Origin: Emticicia sp031378345
GTDB taxonomy: Bacteria > Bacteroidota > Bacteroidia > Cytophagales > Spirosomataceae
Length of the DNA stretch: 64,000 nucleotides
Assembly: GCA_031378345.1 (NCBI GenBank)
Contig: JANNDY010000132.1
Coordinates: 1 to 64,000 of the forward strand
Direction: 5' to 3'
Shown here: positions 57,774-64,000 of the stretch, one piece after another
How the letters are laid out: every line of letters starts with the position of its first letter
Numbering within the stretch: position 1 is the stretch's first letter
Made by a program: the position numbers and the translations under genes
Notes under the pieces: generated by a model
Database searches by the model: none
Told to the model about the DNA's origin: nothing
The model's input: the letters and a program-made list of their open reading frames with translations, nothing else

Positions 57774-58307
57774 ATGAAATCAATAACACTATTTTTATTT
57801 TTTTCTCTAACCGTTATTACTTCTTGCACCAAAAGCAACGAAAACACTTTTGATGAAATCAAAGAAACTGCTGTAATTATGAAAACCATCGAAGAAGAAA
57901 CAAAATGTTTTTTTGATGGAAATTATGATTGTTGGAACAAGCATTGGAGCCACGAAAAGTACGCAATGCAAGCCTGGAACAACGATGACGGCACTTTTGA
58001 TGCAGCAGTCGGTTGGGAAAAAATAAATAAGCAAGGCAAAGAATGGATAGAGAAATATTATAAAAGCGGTAAAAATATCGTACATCCAGTCGTAAAAAAA
58101 GAGAAACCTATTATAAAATTTTTCGGCGAAAACGTAGCATATCTTATCTGGAAACAATACAATGCCAACAAAGACAATACATTTTATATCATTAGCGAAG
58201 AAAGCCGAATAATGGAAAAGCAAAACGGTGAATGGAAGATTGTGAATGTTACAGCTCTTTGGAATGCAAAATCAAAAGTACCAATTGATAGCTTGAAAAT
58301 AGATTAA
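57774..58307 (+). CDS. SnoaL/DUF4440-like lipoprotein
   Basis: A 177-residue lipoprotein (lipobox ITSC). The mature part resembles the NTF2-like SnoaL/DUF4440 cone fold: IEEETKCFFDGNYDCWNKHW near the start and NGEWKIVNVTALW near the end, the typical closing strand of that fold. An enzyme function is not evident; such proteins often bind small ligands. It is 64 nt after the second lipoprotein and could be on the same transcript. Confidence 0.7.
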   Translation: MKSITLFLFFSLTVITSCTKSNENTFDEIKETAVIMKTIEEETKCFFDGNYDCWNKHWSHEKYAMQAWNNDDGTFDAAVGWEKINKQGKEWIEKYYKSGKNIVHPVVKKEKPIIKFFGENVAYLIWKQYNANKDNTFYIISEESRIMEKQNGEWKIVNVTALWNAKSKVPIDSLKID

Positions 58308-58318
58308 ACTTCCCCAAA

Positions 58319-58367
58319 AATCACCAATTTATGTGATTTACAAGCATCAATATTTGTCAGAAATTTG
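58319..58367 (+). promoter_or_regulatory. Operator-promoter of the LytTR-C1q operon (regulon copy 3)
   Basis: AATCACCAATTTATGTGATT (58319-58338), then TTT in place of the -33 TTG, 20 nt spacer, GAAATTTG (58360-58367). The ATG of the LytTR gene is 22 nt further on. Confidence 0.7.
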
Positions 58368-58389
58368 ACCCAAGAGATAAAAACAAACC

Positions 58390-58734
58390 ATGAAAATTAA
58401 AATAAAAAACATTCCCCTGCCTGACGACATTCATGTAGGTTCTCGCACCTACGTTCCGCCTGAAACCATCGTGATGATTCAGGCTGACATCAATTATTCA
58501 ATGATTTTCTTGACAAATGGCAATAAAGTTATCGTTTCGACTTGCCTCAAAAAACTTGAAAACCGCTTCGCAATCATTCATTCTTTTGCCCGAGTTCATA
58601 AATCATATTTGGTCAATCTTGATTATTTCAAATCGTATTATGAAGGGCATTTTTTGCTTGAAAACGACCTAAAATGTATCGTTTCTCGTAGAAAATATAA
58701 AAGATTGATAGAAGAAAAACGAGTAATTATTTAA
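58390..58734 (+). CDS. Free-standing LytTR DNA-binding protein
   Basis: A 114-residue protein that is essentially one LytTR domain, the DNA-binding domain of AgrA/AlgR-type regulators, without a receiver domain. Landmarks: ETIVMIQADINYSMIFLTNG, then LKKLENRFAIIHSFARVHKS and YLVNLDYFKSYYEGHFLLEN, the usual F-x-R-v-H-R/K-S-y-l-v-N core. It heads an operon with two secreted C1q-like proteins, 41 nt and 27 nt apart. How its activity is controlled without a receiver is not visible; control by amount is plausible since it is itself in the regulon. Confidence 0.88.
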   Translation: MKIKIKNIPLPDDIHVGSRTYVPPETIVMIQADINYSMIFLTNGNKVIVSTCLKKLENRFAIIHSFARVHKSYLVNLDYFKSYYEGHFLLENDLKCIVSRRKYKRLIEEKRVII

Positions 58735-58775
58735 AAACAAACAGTAATTTATTAACAATAAAATTCAAAATAATA

Positions 58776-60092
58776 ATGAAAAAATTCGTCATTTTTTTAA
58801 TCTTTTTTGGCAGCAACTTTTTAAGTTTTGCACAAAATGTATCAATTCAAGGAGCTTCAGTGGTATTTTTAAATAGTGCATTATTTGTATTAAATAAAGA
58901 CGCTTCTTTGACTCAATATCAAGACTTTGGAACGAATTTATATTCTTTAGGAGAAATTGGACAGAATGGGGGATACATTATTAGACGGCAGGGTGGTTTC
59001 TGGAAAATAACGCAATTACCTTCTGTACCAACACCAAACGCCTCGGCTCGTTCAATCAATGTAATAATTGAACTTTATACAATTCCAAATACAGACCCCT
59101 CAATTAATAATCCACCCTGTAATGGTACTTGGACAAGGGTAGATAATTCTGCTCAAGAAAACCTAATTCTTCAAGGGTCATGCTATCTCCCACCAATGCA
59201 AGCTGGTGTTTTTAACCCTAATTATTTAAGTGTACCTCAACTTTCAACTTCACAAATAGATGCAAATATTAATGCTCCGAGAGGGGCTATAGCCTATGAT
59301 ATTAATAGTTTAACATTAAAAACGAAGCAAGTTATAGGCTGGTCTAATCTTGGTTTTAGCTTGCCTTATAGCGGTAGCGGAGGAAGTGTTGGTGGCACAG
59401 ATGCTGTCTTTAGAATAAATAATTATACTTCTCAAATAGCCATTATGGGTTATTCTACTGAATCAAACGGCATTCATGGACGAACTTTTGATGGCACAGC
59501 AGGTTATTTTTTATCAGATAATTCGGCTGGATTTGCTTTAAAAACTGAAGGTAAAATACAGCTATCTGGGCAAGGGGCAGCTTTAGGAAAAGTGCTAACT
59601 TCAGATGCACTTGGAAATGCTACTTGGCAGTCTAATCAAGTCGGTTTTTATGCAAATACAACTATTTCGACCGCATTTGCTGACAATATTTTACAATTTG
59701 TACCCTTCACTGTCGAAAGATTTGATGATGGAAATAATTTCAATCTCAATGGTTCGGCTACAAGTCCTAATCGTTTTGTTGCTCCTGTTGATGGTGTTTA
59801 TCATTTTGATGCCAAAGTTATTTGGACAGTCTTAACTGGTAATACAAGGTATGAACACCAACTAACTATGAGGATTGAAAACTCAGCAGGTTCGTCTATT
59901 TTTTCTTCCTTCGATAACAGTTATTTTAGCAATGATGAAGCAGGTACGAATCAATTAAGCATGAATATCTCCCTCAATGCAGGCGAAAAGGTTGTTTTAG
60001 CAGTTTCTCATAATTCTCCCACCGATTTGAGTTTGAGTGCAAGTTCATCAAATAAAAGTTTTTTTAGTGGATATTTGGTTTATAAAAAATAG
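58776..60092 (+). CDS. Secreted protein with C-terminal C1q-like domain 1
   Basis: A 438-residue exported protein (signal peptide ending LSFAQ). The middle contains GKVLTSDALGNATWQSNQVG (about 270-290), a stretch common in Bacteroidota surface proteins and tail-fibre-like proteins. The last 145 residues match a C1q/TNF-like jelly roll: RFVAPVDGVYHFDAKVIW, followed by HQLTMRIENSAGSSIFSSFD, LSMNISLNAGEKVVLAVSHN and a closing FFSGYLVYKK. Such domains usually trimerise and bind surfaces or ligands. No T9SS tail is seen. Paralogue of the next gene. Confidence 0.8.
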   Translation: MKKFVIFLIFFGSNFLSFAQNVSIQGASVVFLNSALFVLNKDASLTQYQDFGTNLYSLGEIGQNGGYIIRRQGGFWKITQLPSVPTPNASARSINVIIELYTIPNTDPSINNPPCNGTWTRVDNSAQENLILQGSCYLPPMQAGVFNPNYLSVPQLSTSQIDANINAPRGAIAYDINSLTLKTKQVIGWSNLGFSLPYSGSGGSVGGTDAVFRINNYTSQIAIMGYSTESNGIHGRTFDGTAGYFLSDNSAGFALKTEGKIQLSGQGAALGKVLTSDALGNATWQSNQVGFYANTTISTAFADNILQFVPFTVERFDDGNNFNLNGSATSPNRFVAPVDGVYHFDAKVIWTVLTGNTRYEHQLTMRIENSAGSSIFSSFDNSYFSNDEAGTNQLSMNISLNAGEKVVLAVSHNSPTDLSLSASSSNKSFFSGYLVYKK

Positions 60093-60119
60093 ATTTTTAG
60101 TAATAAAATTTACAATATC

Positions 60120-61064
60120 ATGAAAAAGACTTACCTTTTACTACTTTTTACAACATTTTATCAATTCAGTTTTGCACAATCAGGTCTTTTAGAACCAACA
60201 GGTTTTTCGATTCCGAAAGTTGCTGCTTTGGCTACTTGCAATGGTGCTGCAAAAGGCAAAATGGTCTTTCTGACGACCGATAATAAATTATATATCTGCA
60301 ATGGTGCTGCTTGGCAAGGACCTTCGGAGTTTAGTATTCCATATACTACTACTGCAAGTTCAAATGCAGGTGGGCTTTTTAATTTAACAAATTCAGGAAC
60401 GAGCTGGGTAATGAATACCGCTATCTCAAATATTTTCAATAATACCAATACGATAATTTCTTATACTGCAGGTACAGGTTCGGCAGGATATTTTTATACT
60501 TCAAACGTAAGTGGTCATGCTTTCAAAACTTATGGAGCTTTGAATTTTGATAATATTGGTCATGCCGCAGGAAAAGTTTTGACTTCTGACGCAAGTGGAA
60601 ATGCAACATGGAATTATCAAAGCCAAGTTGCATTTTCTGTAACGAGCGACCATTCCTATTACGTTGGTCAAAATACATATATAAAGATAAATTATACTGC
60701 TCAAGACTACGACCTTGGTGGGAATATTTCATTGAGTACTGATACATTTGTGGCTCCTTACAACGGTATATATCATTTTGATGCAGCAATAAAAGCAGAA
60801 CCAGGTGGTATATTAGACTGGGGTGGTATTTATTACGGTCTATCGCTATGGAAGAATGGGGTTAAATTAGCTGAAACTTTTTCTGATATTGAAGTAACTG
60901 TATCTGCTACTTTTAGTAAAGATGTGCAACTAAATGCTCAAGATGAAATCCAAATGAAGATATATTGGCATGATGGTTATGGTTTAAATGCAGAATACAT
61001 ACCTATATATGAAGACCATACCTACAACTATTTCAATGGACATTTGGTAACACGAACTAACTAA
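60120..61064 (+). CDS. Secreted protein with C-terminal C1q-like domain 2
   Basis: A 314-residue paralogue of the preceding protein, with a signal peptide (ending FSFAQ), a short stalk and GKVLTSDASGNATWNYQSQV. The C1q-like domain contains TFVAPYNGIYHFDAAIKAEP, then LSLWKNGVKLAETFSDIE, DVQLNAQDEIQMKIYWHDGY and NYFNGHLVTRTN. The first part has CNGAAKGKMVFLTTDNKLYI and CNGAAWQG, a two-unit repeat found in proteins of this type. Same operon as LytTR. Likely a surface or secreted binding protein. Confidence 0.8.
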   Translation: MKKTYLLLLFTTFYQFSFAQSGLLEPTGFSIPKVAALATCNGAAKGKMVFLTTDNKLYICNGAAWQGPSEFSIPYTTTASSNAGGLFNLTNSGTSWVMNTAISNIFNNTNTIISYTAGTGSAGYFYTSNVSGHAFKTYGALNFDNIGHAAGKVLTSDASGNATWNYQSQVAFSVTSDHSYYVGQNTYIKINYTAQDYDLGGNISLSTDTFVAPYNGIYHFDAAIKAEPGGILDWGGIYYGLSLWKNGVKLAETFSDIEVTVSATFSKDVQLNAQDEIQMKIYWHDGYGLNAEYIPIYEDHTYNYFNGHLVTRTN

Positions 61065-61065
61065 A

Positions 61066-61114
61066 AATCATCAATTTATGTGATTGCCGAGTGTTGATAT
61101 TTGTCGGAAATTTG
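61066..61114 (+). promoter_or_regulatory. Operator-promoter of the small 61216 gene (regulon copy 4)
   Basis: AATCATCAATTTATGTGATT (61066-61085), -33 TTG (61084-61086), 20-nt spacer, GAAATTTG (61107-61114). It starts two bases after the stop codon of the second C1q gene. It leaves a leader of about 95 nt before the ATG at 61216. Confidence 0.7.
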
Positions 61115-61215
61115 ACTTATAAAATATTGTAATGTACTTATAGCCAATGAATTATAAATAAAAACGGAGAAAGCCGAAAATCCGATTTAGAGTAGGCAAC
61201 AAAACAATTATAGTC

Positions 61216-61446
61216 ATGCCAAAAGAAACAACACCCACTTTCGAGCAAGTAAATGCCCATGTCGAGAGGCACTTAACTTCTGCCGACGCACAAGCACTTG
61301 CCGCTGCACCAAATGTTTGCGGAGCTTACAGAGTAGTAAGACCAATTTTGAAATTGATTCTCGCATTTCCATTAATTCCTACTGCTTGGAAAACAGTTAT
61401 CCGAACCTTCATGTCGGCATTAGATGTGATGTGCCCGATTCATTGA
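61216..61446 (+). CDS. Small 76-residue protein, unknown
   Basis: A 76-residue product of no recognised family. It has a polar N-terminal half (MPKETTPTFEQVNAHVERHL) and a hydrophobic C-terminal half (ILKLILAFPLIPTAWKTVIR) with two cysteines (C34 and C73). The layout is like a leader plus membrane-active core, but no peptidase cleavage motif such as Gly-Gly is visible. It has its own regulon operator and a strong terminator, which makes it very likely real. It could be a small membrane-associated effector or signal (inference only). Confidence 0.7.
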   Translation: MPKETTPTFEQVNAHVERHLTSADAQALAAAPNVCGAYRVVRPILKLILAFPLIPTAWKTVIRTFMSALDVMCPIH

Positions 61447-61465
61447 TTAAGGGTTGCCTTCAAAC

Positions 61466-61507
61466 AAACCCCTGACAGAATAATCTTTCTGTCAGGGGTT
61501 TTTGTTT
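61466..61507 (+). terminator. Terminator of the small 61216 gene
   Basis: AAACCCCTGACAGAA (61466-61480) pairs with TTCTGTCAGGGGTTT (61487-61501), a 15-bp perfect stem followed by T-rich sequence, 20 nt after the stop codon. Confidence 0.92.
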
Positions 61508-61623
61508 AGTTCAAAACCCACTTCAAAGCAAGCCTTCATTTGGAAATAAGCGTTTTTTAAATTATCATTGTATACGAATTGAAAGTTTGAGTATTTGCGA
61601 TTTTTGAAACATAAGATTTAAAA

Positions 61624-62718
61624 ATGCTATACGTAACCCGAACCTTTACTGCTGCTACTTTATTTTTTTATCTCTTTTGTGTGAGCTACACACAAGGGCA
61701 AGATTCGCTTGAAATCAATAAAATTACGGTCAATTATAAAGCCGTAAAACTTCCCTTAAAAAATCAAACGCTTCTATTAACTTCTTCAAATAATGATGTC
61801 GTTATTGAGTTCAAACCCTTAGCTGGCGATGCCGTTTTTTATCATTATCGCATCAATGAAGCTACAAAATGGCATATTAGCCAATTTCCAGTCATACAAT
61901 TTTATGATTTGGCGGGTGGCGATTATCAAATCGAAATAAAAGCTCAAACTCTCACAGGTTTTACAAAATCCTTACATCTAACTATCATCAAAGATGAAGC
62001 ATTTTATCAAGAATGGTTCTTTTGGCCCTCTATTGGCATTTATATTTTGCTCATTTTTGGCATTGCTGCTTACTTGTTTTTCTTGTATGATTTCCGAAAT
62101 AAACTAAAAGTTCAGCACATTCGTAACCAAATTGCCTCCGATTTACATGATGAAGTTGGTTCAAACCTAAATAGTATTGCGATTTTTATTGAAGTTTTGA
62201 GAAAAAAAGTTGCCAAAGTACAACCCGAATTAGCTTCCATTTTAGATAGAATTACTGCCAATTCAGAAGAAACGGTTTCGCTTATGCGAGAAACCGTTTG
62301 GGCAATCAACCCCGACAACGACAGCACCGAAAAACTCTTTGAACGCATGAAATCGCTTGGTTTTGAGGTTTTATCGGTCAAAAAAATTGATTTTATTTAT
62401 GAAAATACCATCGAAAATGACAAACTTTCGATAAGCATGGAGCAACGCAGAAACCTTTATTTGATTTATAAAGAAGCAATTAATAACATTGTGAAACACG
62501 CAAACGCTACCAAAGTTTGGGTGAATATTATAAAAGAAAACAATCGTTTGAAAATTGATATACAAGACAATGGCTGTGGCTTTGATAAAAATGAAATTTT
62601 TGAAGGAAATGGCTTGAAAAACTTTGAAAACAGAGGAAAAAGCAACGGAATTGACATAAAAATAGACTCAGAACCAAAAAAAGGAACAAAAGTAGCAATG
62701 ATGGCTACCGTAGAATAA
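61624..62718 (+). CDS. Sensor histidine kinase 3 (Y_Y_Y-like sensor)
   Basis: A 364-residue membrane kinase of the same build as kinase 1: exported N-terminus, a small beta-sandwich (FYHYRINEATKWHISQFPVI then FYDLAGGDYQIEIKA), one transmembrane helix at about 131-155, H175 in SDLHDEVGSNLNS, and a HATPase domain (NNIVKHANATKVWV, IQDNGCGFD, EGNGLKNFENRG). Its catalytic half is clearly related to, but not part of, the near-identical pair 1/2. It lies 73 nt before response regulator 2, its evident partner. Confidence 0.9.
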   Translation: MLYVTRTFTAATLFFYLFCVSYTQGQDSLEINKITVNYKAVKLPLKNQTLLLTSSNNDVVIEFKPLAGDAVFYHYRINEATKWHISQFPVIQFYDLAGGDYQIEIKAQTLTGFTKSLHLTIIKDEAFYQEWFFWPSIGIYILLIFGIAAYLFFLYDFRNKLKVQHIRNQIASDLHDEVGSNLNSIAIFIEVLRKKVAKVQPELASILDRITANSEETVSLMRETVWAINPDNDSTEKLFERMKSLGFEVLSVKKIDFIYENTIENDKLSISMEQRRNLYLIYKEAINNIVKHANATKVWVNIIKENNRLKIDIQDNGCGFDKNEIFEGNGLKNFENRGKSNGIDIKIDSEPKKGTKVAMMATVE

Positions 62719-62722
62719 AAAT

Positions 62723-62770
62723 ATCATCAAAATTGACGATTTTTTGAACCGAATTCCTACCTTAGATTTG
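62723..62770 (+). promoter_or_regulatory. Operator-promoter of response regulator 2 (regulon copy 5)
   Basis: ATCATCAAAATTGACGAT (62723-62740) is a dyad with arms ATCnTCAA/TTGAnGAT. It ends at the -33 position and is followed after 20 nt by TAGATTTG (62763-62770), a perfect TAnnTTTG. The dyad differs from the other four, but position and spacing are identical. Confidence 0.55.
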
Positions 62771-62791
62771 TCCCATTAAAATTAAATACTT

Positions 62792-63427
62792 ATGATAAGG
62801 GTTTTGATGTTTGAGGATAATAAGAATTTTCGGGAAAGCCTTTCGATGTATTTGACTGATGTTGAAGATATTTATTTGGTTGGAGCATATAATGATGCCA
62901 TGGATGCTGCCAAATTAATACGAAAATACGAACCAGATGTTGTGCTAATGGACATTCAGATGCCGCACAGGTCGGGCTTAGATGCTTTGGTTGAAATAAA
63001 AACGCTTTACCCACGAGTAAAGGTTTTGATGCAAACGGTGTTTGACAATGATGACAAAGTTTTTGCAGCAATATGTGCAGGAGCAAGTGGCTATATCTTG
63101 AAAAACCCCAAGCCCGAAAGCTACGTACAGGCAATAAGAGAGGTTTTTGCAGGTGGCTCGCACCTTACGCCCATCATCGCAACAAAGGTAATGGAGATGT
63201 TTCAGAAGCAATTTGCTGACAAAAACAACAGCCACATTGAGCTAACGAAGCGTGAAAAAGAGATTTTGCAGCACATGGTGCATGGGCTGAGCTACAAAAT
63301 GATTGCCGACGAATGTTTTGTAAGTATCACTACGATTTGTACACATATCCGCCACATTTACGAAAAACTTCATGTAAACTCTGCTCCTGAGGCGGTGGTG
63401 AAGGCTTTGGAGTATAGGTTGGTTTAA
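62792..63427 (+). CDS. NarL/FixJ-type response regulator 2
   Basis: A 211-residue paralogue of response regulator 1. Receiver: E8-D9 in LMFEDN, phospho-acceptor D54 in VLMDIQMP, and the lysine in SGYILK. The LuxR-type HTH has LTKREKEILQHMVHGLSYKM then VSITTICTHIRHIYEKL. The two proteins agree at many positions in both domains, so they may bind similar sites. It is transcribed from its own operator-promoter and lies 73 nt behind kinase 3. Confidence 0.93.
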   Translation: MIRVLMFEDNKNFRESLSMYLTDVEDIYLVGAYNDAMDAAKLIRKYEPDVVLMDIQMPHRSGLDALVEIKTLYPRVKVLMQTVFDNDDKVFAAICAGASGYILKNPKPESYVQAIREVFAGGSHLTPIIATKVMEMFQKQFADKNNSHIELTKREKEILQHMVHGLSYKMIADECFVSITTICTHIRHIYEKLHVNSAPEAVVKALEYRLV

Positions 63428-63441
63428 ACTATTTTATTGAG

Positions 63442-64000
63442 ATGAGGAAAATTGTATTTTTTTATTTAATCTTTGGCTACTTTGATTTGTATGGACAAAG
63501 TAATAATGTAGTTAGAGTAGGTCAAATATTTGATGAATCGTGTTGGGCTGCGTGTATTGAAATGATGGGTTTGGATTCTCAATGTAATGCTATAAAAAAA
63601 GTGAAGCATAATACTGGAAATGATTGCTGTGATGGTCATTGCTATAATGTTGTAGGCATTCCCCCAACTAATATTTATAGTTATTATACATTATTAAAAC
63701 CTGAAAAATATGCTATTAAATTTGACACATTAGCATCTTTGTTGCCTGTTATGCAGACTTTTAAATATTTATGTTCGGACTGTGCGAGTAGTTTTCATTA
63801 TGTAGTTTTTTCGGATGTTGAAAAATATCACAGTATTTACTATAATAAAGAAATTTCTTTAAATTTGATAAAAGTGAATGACCCATGGCCATTGAAAAAA
63901 GGTAATACATTTTATACGACCTATGAGATGTACTACCAACAAGCCCAATGTAGCGATTGTTTTCATACAATTATTCACAAAAGAGAGTCTCCATTGACAG
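63442..64000 (+). CDS. Papain-like cysteine peptidase (C39/C70-like), cut by the window end
   Basis: An open frame from the ATG at 63442 runs off the end of the window, giving 186 codons so far. The N-terminus MRKIVFFYLIFGYFDLYGQ looks like a signal peptide. Then come FDESCWAACIEMMG with a probable catalytic Cys, SFHYVVFSDV with the His, and IKVNDPWP with the third residue, the order and spacing of C39-like/AvrRpt2-type (C70) papain-like peptidases. The protein is unusually cysteine-rich (CCDGHC, CSDC twice). It is 15 nt after response regulator 2, probably cotranscribed. The C-terminus is not seen. Confidence 0.7.
   Translation, partial: MRKIVFFYLIFGYFDLYGQSNNVVRVGQIFDESCWAACIEMMGLDSQCNAIKKVKHNTGNDCCDGHCYNVVGIPPTNIYSYYTLLKPEKYAIKFDTLASLLPVMQTFKYLCSDCASSFHYVVFSDVEKYHSIYYNKEISLNLIKVNDPWPLKKGNTFYTTYEMYYQQAQCSDCFHTIIHKRESPLT

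Noticed and set aside
1..64000. CRISPR arrays, tRNA or rRNA genes, insertion sequences, prophage
   Set aside because: No regularly spaced direct repeats, no cloverleaf-like gene, no transposase, integrase or phage structural genes were recognised. The C1q proteins have tail-fibre-like phrases (GKVLTSDA) but no phage context.

Overview
The window is A+T-rich DNA from a member of the Bacteroidota, most likely a Cytophagales (Spirosomataceae-type) environmental bacterium. This rests on two SusC/SusD outer-membrane pairs, many lipoproteins with Bacteroidota lipoboxes, a gliding/T9SS C-terminal sorting domain, DUF1080 proteins, Y_Y_Y-type sensor kinases, and promoters of the Bacteroidota type (TTG or TTTG, about 20 nt, TAnnTTTG). 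The genus is inference. No tRNA, rRNA, CRISPR array, transposase or phage gene was found.

Layout. (1) 224-16843: a polysaccharide-utilisation-like locus on the minus strand. It holds two SusC-SusD pairs, each with a hairpin terminator, and two enzyme operons (DUF1080 plus sugar isomerase; double DUF1080 plus GH3). The enzyme operons start from nearly identical promoters carrying a GGTATC direct repeat. A divergent AraC-type regulator sits at the far end. (2) 17259-25106: a minus-strand operon whose first gene is a 1110-residue fusion of a Schlafen-like AlbA_2 domain, a GHKL-type ATPase domain and a complete Argonaute with a degenerate PIWI active site. Its stop codon overlaps the start of a GH13 glucosidase, which is followed by an SDR enzyme, a sodium:solute symporter and an ABM monooxygenase. 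(3) 25207-33030: an organosulfur module with a TonB receptor, LysR regulator, YeiH-type transporter, SorA-like sulfite oxidase, c-type cytochrome and SsuD-like monooxygenase. The inferred route is uptake of a sulfonate, release of sulfite, and oxidation or export. (4) 33035-51815: a mix with a T9SS surface protein, LOG, DUF72, a divergent GH13-like protein, a second TonB receptor, an M28 peptidase, a DoxX/DUF2071/methyltransferase operon, an Omp28/TlpA/DUF6029 redox and envelope group, DUF922, and a DUF433-DUF5615 toxin-antitoxin-like pair. (5) 51932-64000: a signalling island with three histidine kinases, two NarL-type response regulators, a free-standing LytTR protein, lipoproteins, two secreted C1q-like proteins, a small 76-residue protein and, at the window edge, a truncated papain-like cysteine peptidase.

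The genes of region 5 appear to form one regulon. Five promoters share an inverted repeat (arms AATCA/TGATT or a close relative) that runs into the -33 position, exactly 20 nt before a -7 element ending in TTTG. They lie upstream of both response regulators, a lipoprotein, the LytTR/C1q operon and the small protein. Two of the kinases carry almost identical catalytic halves joined to different sensors.

Repeats of interest are two REP-like double hairpins (one read through inside a coding region), an inverted repeat that supplies the signal peptide of a TlpA-like protein, and a 136-bp imperfect palindrome after the argonaute operon. The strongest candidate for an undescribed system is the AlbA_2-ATPase-Argonaute fusion, which looks like a guide-directed sensor carrying its own effector in one polypeptide.
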